Positions 1 to 8,442 of a stretch of DNA of 64,000 nt are shown piece by piece (the first letter of the stretch is position 1; each line of letters begins with the position of its first letter). The notes below the pieces were generated by a model. It saw only the letters and a program-made list of their open reading frames with translations, was not told the origin of the DNA and did not search any database. The DNA comes from Methylophilus sp. 5. GTDB taxonomy: Bacteria > Pseudomonadota > Gammaproteobacteria > Burkholderiales > Methylophilaceae. The stretch is from assembly GCF_000515275.1 (NCBI RefSeq), contig NZ_KI911560.1, forward strand, positions 1,116,001-1,180,000, written 5' to 3'. Made by a program: the position numbers and the translations under genes.

Positions 1-972
1 GTAATACACATTACCGAAGCGTTTAGGATCTTGCAGATTGCCTTTACCGGCTTTGACCACGTATTGGTTAATGCCTTGCAACACCGGAAAGCTGGTGCCG
101 GAAGGATGGGTGGTAATCGAGATAAAGCCTTTGGCCGCATTGCCTGCTGGCGCCGCGTCGTCCTCGGAGTTACTCCAAATGTTGCCGATGATATGGTCAG
201 CCGGAAAGCCGGTTTTTTGTGCCGTTTTTAACGCCACCGGGTTCATCACACCCCAACCACGCAAAATCACCCAGTCTGGTTTAATACGGCGGATGCTCAG
301 CCACTGTGATTGCTGCTCGTTACCCGGATGCGGCACTTCAAGCAGCGTCAGTTCAAAGCCATATTTTTTCGCCAGCAGCTCTAAAATCGGGCTGGTTTCT
401 TTGCCGTAAGGCGAGCCATGGTAAAGTGTGACGATCTTTTTGCCTTTGAGCTTATCCAGGCCACCAGATTGCTGACCGATATAGTTCACAATCGCCGACA
501 CTTCACTATAAGGGTTTAATTGCAGCGGGAAGGCATACGGGAATACGCTGCCATCGGTTGAGTCGGTACGGCCATGGTTAATGGTGATGAGTGGTAATTT
601 ATCCGCCGTGGAGCGCTCCAGCGTTGCATAAGCAATGCCCACAGACAGTGGGTTAGTCGCCGCCGCAGGTGCGCCATTCAGGCCTTTTTTCAGACGCTCG
701 TAGCACTCCACGCCTTTTTCCACCACGTATTCGGTTTCGCACTCGCTCCAAGTGAATTTCACACCGTTGACGCCACCTTCTTTAGCATTCACGTATTGCA
801 GGTAGTCAATAAAGCCACCAAAAAAGCCGGAGCCGCCTGCGGCATAAGGCCCGATACGATAGCTTTGTAGCGGGAAATATTGCTCATTGGCGGCCTGCAC
901 TTGTGTGCTCACACTGGTCACTGCCAAGCCTAATGCCAGCCATAGCCAGCGATGTTTACCTAAAAATTTCAC
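1..972 (-). CDS. ABC transporter periplasmic substrate-binding protein, Liv type (3' end outside window)
   Basis: Periplasmic ligand-binding subunit of a branched-chain amino acid-type (Peripla_BP_6) ABC transporter. It starts at a GTG (970-972) preceded by AAGGAG, and 324 codons lie in the window before the edge. The first ~27 residues form a signal peptide (basic start, Leu/Ala-rich core, cleavage near VQA-AN). The mature start (FPLQSYRIGPYAAGGSGFFG) is typical of this clade, and there are two Cys about 13 residues apart near residue 80. It is the last gene seen of a leftward operon msuE-sfnG-AMP-livG-livH-livM-livK, so its ligand may be an organosulfur compound rather than an amino acid. 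That is inferred from context only. A livF-type ATPase probably follows outside the window. Confidence 0.85.
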   Translation of the reverse strand, partial: MKFLGKHRWLWLALGLAVTSVSTQVQAANEQYFPLQSYRIGPYAAGGSGFFGGFIDYLQYVNAKEGGVNGVKFTWSECETEYVVEKGVECYERLKKGLNGAPAAATNPLSVGIAYATLERSTADKLPLITINHGRTDSTDGSVFPYAFPLQLNPYSEVSAIVNYIGQQSGGLDKLKGKKIVTLYHGSPYGKETSPILELLAKKYGFELTLLEVPHPGNEQQSQWLSIRRIKPDWVILRGWGVMNPVALKTAQKTGFPADHIIGNIWSNSEDDAAPAGNAAKGFISITTHPSGTSFPVLQGINQYVVKAGKGNLQDPKRFGNVYY

Positions 973-1099
973 TCTAAAACTCCTTAATAAAAATATAAAA
1001 ATGGTTGTTAATATCTTTTAGTTATATAAAAGGCCGTATTAGGCGTTCAACACATGAAAAGTCTCCTTTGCTTGAAATGAACTACCTAGAAATAAACGA

Positions 1100-2167
1100 T
1101 TAGAAGCGCAGCGGCCAGACCCGCAGTCGTTGTTTGAGAGTGAGCCAGACCTGTGCCAGGCCATTAGGCTCTTTGATCAGAAAAAAGATAATCAGCGCGC
1201 CAAACATCATCTTTTGAAAATTCTCCAGCTGACCGGGATCTATCGCCCCAGCAAGCAGGCCGGAGGACACGTTGGAAAGCAGGATAGGAAACAACACAAT
1301 AAATGCTGCGCCCAGAAAGCTACCCAATATGCTGCCCATGCCGCCGATGATAATAATGAACAGGATCTGGAATGAGCGTGACAGATCAAAGCCATGTGGT
1401 TCAACCGTCCCCAGGTAAGTGAATGCCCACAACGCCCCGGCAATCCCTAAATAAAACGAACTGATGGCAAACGCTAACAGTTTGGTTTTGGGCACCGAAA
1501 TACCGATGACGGCAGCGGCGGTATCCATATCACGTACCGCCATCCACTTTCTGCCCAGCTCGCCACTGACAATGGTTTTTGCCAGCAAGCCCAGCGCCAA
1601 CACGACTGTTAAGGTGAGCAAATAGCGGCCGACCGGCGAGTTTAAATCGATCCCCAGCAGCTGCAAACGCGGCGCGGTAATCACGCCTGAAGAAGAGTGG
1701 TTGGAAAACCACGAGAAATTAGTAAACACCCACAACACAAAAAACTGTGCGGCCAGCGTAGACACAATCAGGTAAAAGCCTTTAATGCGCAAGCTGGGCA
1801 AACCAAATAACAAGCCGACACCACCTGCCGTTAAGCCACCCAGTATCAAGCTGGCAAGCAATGGCAAGCCTTCTACACGCAAATGAAAGTTATAGGTAGC
1901 AAACGCGCCCACCGCCATAAAAGCCGCCGAGCCCAGTGACAATTGCCCGGCATAGCCCGTGAGCAGATTTAGGCCCAGCCCGGCCAGTGACAACACCAGA
2001 AAAGGGATAAGGATGGCGCTAAACCAGTAATCATTGCCAATCGCTGGCACCAGCAGAAACGCACATGCCAGCAAAGCAGCAAACGCCCAGCGCTCTTGTT
2101 TGAGCCTGAAAAATCGTTTATCCAAGCGGTAATCGGTGATGAATTGTCCAGTTTCTTGATACAGCAT
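1100..2167 (-). CDS. livM: Branched-chain-type ABC transporter permease, LivM family
   Basis: Inner-membrane permease (BPD_transp_2 family) that pairs with the LivH-type protein encoded just upstream. Its 355 residues carry about nine hydrophobic segments after a ~25-residue polar N-terminus, and the family signature GLNLLTGYAGQLSLGSAAFM lies near residue 65. LivM proteins are normally 320-420 residues, so it is full length. The start is ATG, 22 bp after the livH stop, and the gene order livG-livH-livM-livK indicates one transcript. The substrate is not visible in the sequence. Co-transcription with sfnG and msuE suggests sulfone or sulfonate uptake rather than leucine. Confidence 0.9.
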   Translation of the reverse strand: MLYQETGQFITDYRLDKRFFRLKQERWAFAALLACAFLLVPAIGNDYWFSAILIPFLVLSLAGLGLNLLTGYAGQLSLGSAAFMAVGAFATYNFHLRVEGLPLLASLILGGLTAGGVGLLFGLPSLRIKGFYLIVSTLAAQFFVLWVFTNFSWFSNHSSSGVITAPRLQLLGIDLNSPVGRYLLTLTVVLALGLLAKTIVSGELGRKWMAVRDMDTAAAVIGISVPKTKLLAFAISSFYLGIAGALWAFTYLGTVEPHGFDLSRSFQILFIIIIGGMGSILGSFLGAAFIVLFPILLSNVSSGLLAGAIDPGQLENFQKMMFGALIIFFLIKEPNGLAQVWLTLKQRLRVWPLRF

Positions 2168-2189
2168 AGTGTTGATACCTGCGCCTTAT

Positions 2190-3071
2190 TTACACGCGTT
2201 CTATGGCTTTGTCGCCAAACAGCCCATATGGCCTGACCAACAAAAACAGCATGGCCAACACGTACGGGAACCAGTTTTCGATACCGCCACCAATCAGTGG
2301 CCCGATAAAGACTTCGGCCAGTTTTTCGCTGGCACCGACGATGAGGCCGCCAACAATCGCACCTTCAATCGAAGTAAAGCCACCGATGATGAGCACCGGC
2401 AAAGCTTTAAGCACGATGAGAGACAGCGAAAACTGCACGCCAACGCGTGCGCCCCACAACATGCCTGCCACCAGGCCGACAAACCCGGCCACCGCCCAAA
2501 CGATTAACCACAGGCGTTGCAGGTGTATACCTACCGCCAGCGCCGCCAATTGGTCGTCTGCCACGGCACGCAAGGCGATACCAACGCGGGTTTTATTAAA
2601 CAAAAAGCCCAGCAATACGACTAGGCCACCAGCGATGGCCGCGGCAAACAGATCAAACTGCGACAGCAAAATGCCAAACACTTCATAAGGTTCATCGTCG
2701 ATACCGATATCCAGCGCATGCACTTGCGCCCCCCATACGGCTTGCGCCAAGCCTTCAACGATATAGCTCAAACCCAGCGTCGCCATAAACAGCGTAATGG
2801 GCGAACGATTAACTAAATGCCGTAACACCAGCAGTTCAATCAACCAGGCCAGCACCGCCATGGTAATTAAGGTGATGACAAACGCGCCCCAAAACGGCAC
2901 GCCTCGCTCCAGCAGGCTGACAAAGGTCAGTGCGGCAAACAGCACCATAGAACCCTGGGCAAAGTTGAACACGCCCGAGGCTTTATAAATCAGCACAAAA
3001 CCAATCGCCACCAGCGAATACATCACGCCTGCCAGCAGCCCCCCGGTCAACACTTCGAGAAAGAAATTCAT
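2190..3071 (-). CDS. livH: Branched-chain-type ABC transporter permease, LivH family
   Basis: Inner-membrane permease, 293 residues, the usual LivH length, with about eight transmembrane segments. The family hallmark VIYKASGVFNFAQGSMVLF lies near residue 28, and FVGLVAGMLWG plus GGFTSIEGAIVGGLIVG lie in the C-terminal half. The ATG is preceded by AAGGA at good spacing, nine bases after the ATPase gene. It forms the translocation pore with the LivM-type protein of the same operon. The sequence looks intact. Confidence 0.92.
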   Translation of the reverse strand: MNFFLEVLTGGLLAGVMYSLVAIGFVLIYKASGVFNFAQGSMVLFAALTFVSLLERGVPFWGAFVITLITMAVLAWLIELLVLRHLVNRSPITLFMATLGLSYIVEGLAQAVWGAQVHALDIGIDDEPYEVFGILLSQFDLFAAAIAGGLVVLLGFLFNKTRVGIALRAVADDQLAALAVGIHLQRLWLIVWAVAGFVGLVAGMLWGARVGVQFSLSLIVLKALPVLIIGGFTSIEGAIVGGLIVGASEKLAEVFIGPLIGGGIENWFPYVLAMLFLLVRPYGLFGDKAIERV

Positions 3072-3080
3072 GGTTAATCC

Positions 3081-3869
3081 TTAGGCTGGCTCACTGTGTT
3101 TGGTGCCCAGGTAGGCTGCAATCACTTCAGGATTGGCGCGCACCTGATCTGGCGTGCCGTCACCAATCTTCTTGCCATAATCGAGCACCACCACATGGTC
3201 AGAAAGTGACATCACCACGCCAATATCATGCTCAATCAGCACAATGGTGGTGCCAAATTCGCGCCGCGTTTCAATAATAAAGCGGCTCATATCCGCTTTT
3301 TCATCGGCATTCATGCCTGCCATCGGCTCATCCAGCAATAGCAGCGCGGGCTCTGCTGCCAGCGCACGCGCGAGCTCCACGCGCTTTTGCAAGCCATAAG
3401 GCAAGCTGCCGACAATACTGTTACGCCAAGGCTGTAGTTTAAGAAAAGCAATCACGCGCTCTGCCTTTTGGCGCTGGCGTAATGCATCTTGTGGCGCACG
3501 GCCAATATTGAACACCTGTTCCAGCCAACTGCTATTCACTTTAAGGTTGGTGCCGCTAAGTACGTTATCCAACACCGACATGCCCTTGAACAAGGCAATA
3601 TTCTGAAAGGTGCGTGCCACACCGCGCTTGGCCGCCCACTGCGGTTGCATAGTGTTGCGCGATTCGCCTTGGTAAGTGATACGCCCCTCATCGGCCTGGT
3701 AAACGCCGTTAATCACATTGAGCAACGAGCTTTTACCGGCACCGTTAGGGCCAATCAGCGCGCAGATCTCACCTTTGTTGACAGCAAAGCTGATATTGGT
3801 AATGGCTTTCACGCCTTTAAATGACAGTGAAATATGGTCTAGCGCCAATAAGGGCTGTGCAACGGTCAT
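3081..3869 (-). CDS. livG: Branched-chain-type ABC transporter ATP-binding protein, LivG family
   Basis: Cytoplasmic ATPase subunit of the Liv-type importer, 262 residues. Walker A GPNGAGKSS lies at 40-48, the LivG-type signature PYGLQKRVELARAL replaces canonical LSGGQ, Walker B is LLLLDEPMAGM, and the switch His is in IEHDIG. An open frame extends upstream, but the start at 3869 (MTVAQP) is preferred because it overlaps the stop of the preceding gene in an ATGA configuration, implying translational coupling. LivG usually works with LivF, which is not in the window and would be expected beyond the left edge. Confidence 0.92.
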   Translation of the reverse strand: MTVAQPLLALDHISLSFKGVKAITNISFAVNKGEICALIGPNGAGKSSLLNVINGVYQADEGRITYQGESRNTMQPQWAAKRGVARTFQNIALFKGMSVLDNVLSGTNLKVNSSWLEQVFNIGRAPQDALRQRQKAERVIAFLKLQPWRNSIVGSLPYGLQKRVELARALAAEPALLLLDEPMAGMNADEKADMSRFIIETRREFGTTIVLIEHDIGVVMSLSDHVVVLDYGKKIGDGTPDQVRANPEVIAAYLGTKHSEPA

Positions 3870-5032
3870 GTGGCGGCTCTCAATGTTTTTAAACCGAAGT
3901 AACCATCCACTGCCTCTGGTTGCCGCGGGATCACCTGCAACTGGCTGGTTTGCCAGGCTGTCGCCTCCGGCCAACTGCGCACTTTAATGCCAATCGACAA
4001 AAAGAACTGCTCCGCCTCGGCCGACAACGGCTCGCCGACCAATAAAGGCACGCGCGTACGGCGCAGGCCGAGCACGTCTTGCAATGGCAGTATCACCAGC
4101 CAACTGGCCAGTGTTGCCAATAGCGGCACCTGCTTTTGCGCAACCCGCAACGCCCAGGACACCAACGCAAATTGCCAGCTATGCGGCAATGGCCAACGTG
4201 ATTGCGTGAGCGCATACAAACGCTGATAAGTCGCCGCTGTACCCGCCACTAGCGTAGGCCCCAGTTCACGCCTGTCGGTATCTCTCGTTGCCAGGTTTTC
4301 AGGAAAATTGAGCGTAAAGCCTGCCAGCAACCAGGGTGATAGCAAATATCTGGCATGGCCGCTGGCCGCAAATGCGCGTGCTGCCAGCGCCTGCTCTTGA
4401 TCAGTGAGCGCTTCTTGCGCCACCAGTTGCCGGCCATTGTTTAATAGCTCGGCATGGCTCAATTCGCGATACTCCAACTGATAAGCCTCACTCAGCCGGT
4501 AAAAGCGAAACGCAATGTCATTGGTCTCCGCAACCCTGTCCAACGCAGGCAAGCTCTCGTCAGCACCGCAGGCCATCACCTGGCTATAAGCGTGTATGGC
4601 CGGATGACGATAATCTGCCAATCCTCGCCCGTCCGCATAGATCACCACGCGCACATCTGGCTTCGCTGACAACACCTGATCGACCTCTGCCTGCGCTTCA
4701 GCAAACACGAAGGCTGGCCGCAGCGTATGCAACAAATCCAGCAATTGTGGTTGCGCATAGGCGGCATCCAGCGGTGCAGACACACCGCCCAGCCAATGCG
4801 CCGCCAGTGATAACAATAAAGCTTCTGGCCGGGGCTCACTCAGTAAAAAGAGCGTGTCACCCTTGGCAAAACCTTTTTGCTGCAATAGTCGGGCGGCACG
4901 CAATACCGAGTCATGCACGGTTTGCCAGCTACGTTGTTGCCAAATGCCCAGTTGCTTGTGACGAATCGCCACTCTGGCAGGGCGTTGTTGCGCCTGCCAG
5001 GCTAGCCAGTTTGGTAATGTCTCAGCGGCCAT
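3866..5032 (-). CDS. Degenerate, truncated AMP-binding (long-chain acyl-CoA synthetase-like) protein
   Basis: The 388 residues follow the long-chain acyl-CoA synthetase fold from the N-terminus (PNWLAWQAQQRPARVAIRHK) through the region resembling the lid before the adenylate site (AEAEQFFLSIGIKVRSWPEA), then stop. Family members are about 600-650 residues. At 174-200, where active enzymes have the TSGTTGxPKG phosphate loop before LSHAEL, this protein reads FYRLSEAYQLEYRELSHAEL, so the ATP-binding loop is gone. The YGxTE motif and C-terminal domain are also absent. The frame is open with no stops, and the stop overlaps the livG start. It therefore looks like a maintained non-catalytic protein rather than a decaying pseudogene. 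Intact synthetases of this family often accompany Liv transporters of aromatic or fatty acids. Its role here is unknown. Confidence 0.75.
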   Translation of the reverse strand: MAAETLPNWLAWQAQQRPARVAIRHKQLGIWQQRSWQTVHDSVLRAARLLQQKGFAKGDTLFLLSEPRPEALLLSLAAHWLGGVSAPLDAAYAQPQLLDLLHTLRPAFVFAEAQAEVDQVLSAKPDVRVVIYADGRGLADYRHPAIHAYSQVMACGADESLPALDRVAETNDIAFRFYRLSEAYQLEYRELSHAELLNNGRQLVAQEALTDQEQALAARAFAASGHARYLLSPWLLAGFTLNFPENLATRDTDRRELGPTLVAGTAATYQRLYALTQSRWPLPHSWQFALVSWALRVAQKQVPLLATLASWLVILPLQDVLGLRRTRVPLLVGEPLSAEAEQFFLSIGIKVRSWPEATAWQTSQLQVIPRQPEAVDGYFGLKTLRAAT

Positions 5033-5056
5033 ATAAGGGGGTCATTTCAAAGTTGA

Positions 5057-6145
5057 TTAAGCCGCTTTTGCCAATTTTTGCGCCTCAAGCGCACGCACCA
5101 ATGGCAATACTTTGTCGCCAAAATAAGCCACTTCTTCCTGAAAGTGCAAAAAGCCGGATAAGATCAAATCAACGCCAACGGCTTTCAACGCAACAATGCG
5201 CTCAGCAATCTGTTGTGGCGTGCCAATCAGATTAGTTTTAAAGCCATCGTTGTATTGCACCAGGTCTTCAAAGGTCGATTTCGCCCAGTTACCTTCTTTT
5301 TCCGGGCTGGCAGCGCCTGCGTTTTTCACTTCATGGCCAAAGGCATTCACCGCCTCCGGGTTGGCCTTGGCAATGATCTCTGCCAGCACCGCTTTGGCTT
5401 CTTCTTCGGTGTCGCGCGCAATCACAAAGGCATTGACACCGATTTTGACGCTGTGATTATTAGCTGCCGCCTTGGCACGAATATCATCCACTTGCGCCTT
5501 GATGCCCTCAACCGTATTGCCATTGGTGAAATACCAGTCAGACACGCTGGCCGCCATATCGCGCGCCGCCCGTGAGCTACCGCCCTGGAAGATTTCCGGG
5601 TGCGGCTGCTGCAATGGTTTCGGTTTCAGCGTGTAATTGCTAAAACGATAGAAATCGCCACGGTAGGTAAAATTATCCTGCGTCCAGATGCCTTTGAGCG
5701 CCTCAATAAACTCTTTAGAGCGGCGATAGCGCTCATCATGGTCGAGCCAATGCTCACCGATGGCGGTAAACTCGCCACGAAACCAGCCAGACACAATATT
5801 GACCGCCACACGGCCTTCGGTCAGCAGATCAATCGTCGCCAGTTGCTTGGCGGCCAGCACCGGGTTCCACGGACCAGGCAAAATCGCCGCAATCACTTTT
5901 AACTTGGTGGTTGCTGCTAATAAAGCATGCGAAAAAGACACAGACTCATGCTGAAACTCCGCACCATAGCCCGCAGTAAAACGAATCTGGCTCAAGGCAT
6001 ACTCAAACCCTGCGTTCTCGGCAATTTGTGCTAATTTACGGTTGTAGTCGATATCCCAGCTGGTGCGCTGCTCGATATTGCTCACTACCAGGCCGCCACT
6101 GACGTTAGGCACCCAATAGGCAAATTTAATGTTTTCTGTATTCAT
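5057..6145 (-). CDS. sfnG: Dimethylsulfone monooxygenase, FMNH2-dependent
   Basis: Cytoplasmic luciferase-like TIM-barrel monooxygenase that uses FMNH2 and O2 to convert dimethylsulfone to methanesulfinate, a step of sulfur scavenging. The 362 residues match the known SfnG length, with characteristic FAYWVPNVSGGLVVSNIEQR at the N-terminus, NIVSGWFRGEF near 120 and FQGGSSRAARDMAA near 190. It lies 26 bp after the FMN reductase gene that would supply FMNH2 and upstream of the Liv-type transporter genes. The operon is preceded by a sigma-54 promoter at 6819-6834. Assignment by sequence recognition is strong; the exact substrate is inferred from the family. Confidence 0.93.
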   Translation of the reverse strand: MNTENIKFAYWVPNVSGGLVVSNIEQRTSWDIDYNRKLAQIAENAGFEYALSQIRFTAGYGAEFQHESVSFSHALLAATTKLKVIAAILPGPWNPVLAAKQLATIDLLTEGRVAVNIVSGWFRGEFTAIGEHWLDHDERYRRSKEFIEALKGIWTQDNFTYRGDFYRFSNYTLKPKPLQQPHPEIFQGGSSRAARDMAASVSDWYFTNGNTVEGIKAQVDDIRAKAAANNHSVKIGVNAFVIARDTEEEAKAVLAEIIAKANPEAVNAFGHEVKNAGAASPEKEGNWAKSTFEDLVQYNDGFKTNLIGTPQQIAERIVALKAVGVDLILSGFLHFQEEVAYFGDKVLPLVRALEAQKLAKAA

Positions 6146-6171
6146 GTTTATTCTCCAAATAGTCGCTTGGC

Positions 6172-6744
6172 TTATACCGCCAGCAAACGGTCTTTATTAA
6201 TCAGCTCGCGATGTTTGAGCAAAGGCAGGGCACGCTCGACGGCCAACGCGATACGCGCAGTGACGGCCTCACTTTTCACCTGGTAATTTTCAAAGTCTGC
6301 TTCGGTGGCGTACACACCAATCGGCAAGGTCAGCGCCTGAAAGAAGCTAAACAAAGGCCTTAACTCGTGATCAATAATCAAGGCATGGCGTTCACTGCCA
6401 CCGGTCGCAGCCAGTAGCACAGGCACATCGACCAGCGCTTCATAGTCAACCAAGTCAAACAGGTGTTTGAACAAACCGGTATAAGACGCGCGGTAAACCG
6501 GCGTTGCCACCACTAGCAGGTCGGCTGTTTCAATCGCCTGAATATCTTTTTGCACGTTGAGCGGCAGCGCTTTGGGGTCGTAAGACGCGACCAGGCTGCT
6601 GCTTATTTCACTTAACTCGATCAGGTGCAGATCAATAGGCAATTGCTTACCCAACTGCTGGGTGATTGCCTCCACCAGCGCAGCAGTTCTGGAAGGCAAT
6701 TTATAACTACCGGACACGGCAGTGACTTTTAACGGACGGCTCAT
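6172..6744 (-). CDS. msuE: NAD(P)H-dependent FMN reductase, MsuE type
   Basis: Flavodoxin-fold FMN reductase that provides FMNH2 to two-component monooxygenases such as SfnG. N-terminal VTAVSGSYKLPSRTAALVEA is the phosphate-binding loop, and PVYRASYTGLFKHLFDLVD plus AATGGSERHALIID are the NADPH-dependent FMN reductase signatures. Two adjacent ATGs exist; the second (6744) is preferred because AGGAG is then five bases away instead of two. The gene is first in the leftward operon, about 60 bp downstream of the predicted transcription start from the sigma-54 promoter at 6819-6834. The product is 190 residues, normal for MsuE/SsuE. Confidence 0.9.
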   Translation of the reverse strand: MSRPLKVTAVSGSYKLPSRTAALVEAITQQLGKQLPIDLHLIELSEISSSLVASYDPKALPLNVQKDIQAIETADLLVVATPVYRASYTGLFKHLFDLVDYEALVDVPVLLAATGGSERHALIIDHELRPLFSFFQALTLPIGVYATEADFENYQVKSEAVTARIALAVERALPLLKHRELINKDRLLAV

Positions 6745-6818
6745 CATGACTCCTAATTAAGGGTGCTGCTGCCGCTTTGTGTGTTCAATCGCAGGCAGAC
6801 CAGCGCACTGATATACAT

Positions 6819-6834
6819 AGCAGCATCCATGCCA
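6819..6834 (-). promoter_or_regulatory. Sigma-54 promoter of the msuE-sfnG-liv operon
   Basis: On the minus strand the sequence reads TGGCATGGATGCTGCT. GG and GC lie exactly 12 bases apart, as in the -24/-12 consensus TGGCAC-N5-TTGCW. The predicted start is about 12 bases further (near 6808), giving a ~60-base leader to msuE. TGCTGA palindromes lie 90-180 bp upstream, a normal place for an enhancer-binding activator. Confidence 0.82.
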
Positions 6835-6920
6835 GATAACATTACCTATAAATTTCAATCACTTAGGTGTTTTTTGGCGCGATTTATCCTGTTGAATTCA
6901 AGCTAGTTTTGCTGATGCAC

Positions 6921-6936
6921 TGCTGCTATATCAGCA
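6921..6936. promoter_or_regulatory. Probable SfnR site (imperfect TGCTGA-N4-TCAGCA palindrome)
   Basis: TGCTGC-TATA-TCAGCA, one mismatch from a perfect 16-bp palindrome of the kind found again at 6995 and 16116. It sits between two divergent sigma-54 promoters, 87 bp from the leftward and 160 bp from the rightward one, consistent with an upstream activating sequence. The assignment to SfnR is inferred from the clustered sfnR gene. Confidence 0.6.
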
Positions 6937-6994
6937 ACTTCTCTCAAAAAGCAGCAGACGAGTTTGCATTTCACCTGCTAGTGATGGCTTGCAT

Positions 6995-7012
6995 CTGCTG
7001 ATTAATCAGCAG
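6995..7012. promoter_or_regulatory. Probable SfnR site (perfect 18-bp palindrome)
   Basis: CTGCTGATT-AATCAGCAG is a perfect 18-bp palindrome 84 bp upstream of the sigma-54 promoter of sfnB. Together with the site at 6921 and with related sites at 16116-16180 it defines a TGCTGA/TCAGCA motif confined to the two divergent control regions of the sulfur cluster. Confidence 0.7.
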
Positions 7013-7095
7013 TCATTCAGCAGAAAACTGTTTCTATAGAGGCGGGGGCATCATCAAGTTTTTACATTCACATTTAAATTCAAATACTTAGCACT

Positions 7096-7111
7096 TGGCA
7101 TATTAAATGCA
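7096..7111 (+). promoter_or_regulatory. Sigma-54 promoter of sfnB
   Basis: TGGCATATTAAATGCA matches the -24/-12 consensus with GG and GC 12 bases apart. The predicted start is near 7122, leaving a ~70-base leader to the sfnB ATG at 7192, which is preceded by AAGGA. Confidence 0.82.
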
Positions 7112-7191
7112 ATGTAGCAATGTCACGCGCAATTGCTTTTTGAGAGAGCACAGCGCATTTATTCCCAACGTTTATTTGATAAGGATTCAAT

Positions 7192-8424
7192 ATGACTGCA
7201 CATGCAAGCAAGATTGCGCATTTGCCTAATCACCAGCCGCGCCAGCCGGCACACATCATCACCAGCGATGCCGAGGCGATTACCGTGGCCAAACAAGTCG
7301 CCAGTGAAATCGCTAAAGAAGCGGTGATCCGCGACCAGCAAAGACGTTTGCCGCGCCAAGAGCTGGATTTATTCTCTAGCAGCGGCTTATGGGGCATTAC
7401 CGTGCCTAAAGAATATGGCGGCGCGTTTGTGTCGAACAAAACCTTGGCCGAAGTGATTGCCACGGTGGCCGAAGCCGACCCTAGCATCGGCCAGATTCCG
7501 CAAAACCATTTATATATGGTGGAAGGTCTGCGCCTGGACGGCACCGAGTTTCAAAAGAAATACTTTTATGAGCTGGTGCTGCAAGGCGTGCGCTTTGGCA
7601 ATGCCTTCTCTGAAATCGGCACCCGTAGCGTCAATGACGTCAAAACCAAACTCACACCGACCAACAGTGGCTATTTTTTAAATGGCAAAAAATTCTATTC
7701 TTCTGGCGCCTTGCTGGCAGACTGGGTGCCAGTGGTAGCCAAAGATGAGCACGACAATACCGTGGTGGCGTTTGTCCCGGCCGGTGCCGAAGGCCTGACC
7801 ATCATTGACGACTGGTCCAGCTTTGGCCAACGCACCACCGCCAGCGGCACCACCATTCTGGAAAATATTTTTGTGCCTAGCGAGTATGTGTTGCCGCACC
7901 ATTTGGCCTTTGACCGACCGACCGCCATGGGCCCGGTGGCCCAAATTATCCAGGCCGCCGTCGACACTGGCATTGCCCGCGCAGCCTTTAAAGATACGCT
8001 GCACTTTGTGCGCAATTACACGCGCCCTTGGATCGATACCGAGCTCGAGCATGGTTACGAAGACCCACACACCATTAAAGACATCGGTGATTTACAGATT
8101 CGCCTGCATGCGACAGAGGCTTTGTTGGCGCGCGCGGGTGAATACATTGACGAAGCGCAGCGCAACCCGAACGAAGACACCGTGGCAGAAGCGTCTATTG
8201 CGGTGGCCGAAGCCAAAGTGCTGAGCACAGAAACTGCCTTGCTGGCGGGTAGCAAGTTATTTGAACTGGCCGGGACCCGCTCTACGCTGGGTGAATACAA
8301 CCTTGACCGCCACTGGCGCAATGCGCGCACGCATACGCTGCATGACCCGGTACGCTGGAAGTATCACGCAGTGGGTAATTACAGTTTGAACAACGTGAAA
8401 CCACCGCGTCACCCTTGGATTTAA
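7192..8424 (+). CDS. sfnB: SfnB-family sulfur acquisition oxidoreductase
   Basis: Flavoprotein of the acyl-CoA dehydrogenase fold (410 residues), the family annotated SfnB in dimethylsulfone-utilising pseudomonads. Recognisable blocks are SGLWGITVPKEYGGAFVS near 64, GNAFSEIGTR near 140 and FELAGTRSTLGEYNLDRHWR near 360, followed by HTLHDPVRWKYHAVGNYSLN. The biochemical step is not settled for the family; a role in sulfone metabolism is inferred from linkage to sfnG. It is transcribed alone from the sigma-54 promoter at 7096, divergent from the msuE-sfnG operon, and ends at a strong terminator. Confidence 0.9.
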   Translation: MTAHASKIAHLPNHQPRQPAHIITSDAEAITVAKQVASEIAKEAVIRDQQRRLPRQELDLFSSSGLWGITVPKEYGGAFVSNKTLAEVIATVAEADPSIGQIPQNHLYMVEGLRLDGTEFQKKYFYELVLQGVRFGNAFSEIGTRSVNDVKTKLTPTNSGYFLNGKKFYSSGALLADWVPVVAKDEHDNTVVAFVPAGAEGLTIIDDWSSFGQRTTASGTTILENIFVPSEYVLPHHLAFDRPTAMGPVAQIIQAAVDTGIARAAFKDTLHFVRNYTRPWIDTELEHGYEDPHTIKDIGDLQIRLHATEALLARAGEYIDEAQRNPNEDTVAEASIAVAEAKVLSTETALLAGSKLFELAGTRSTLGEYNLDRHWRNARTHTLHDPVRWKYHAVGNYSLNNVKPPRHPWI

Positions 8425-8442
8425 GCGCTAAATGATCTGATA

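Noticed and set aside
31..409. Two open frames on the plus strand at the left edge
   Set aside because: They are antisense to the substrate-binding protein gene, which runs through this stretch from a GTG start at 972.
3866..5032. Frameshift explanation for the short AMP-binding gene
   Set aside because: The downstream bases are fully occupied by livG in an overlapping start, so no displaced C-terminal domain is present in another frame.
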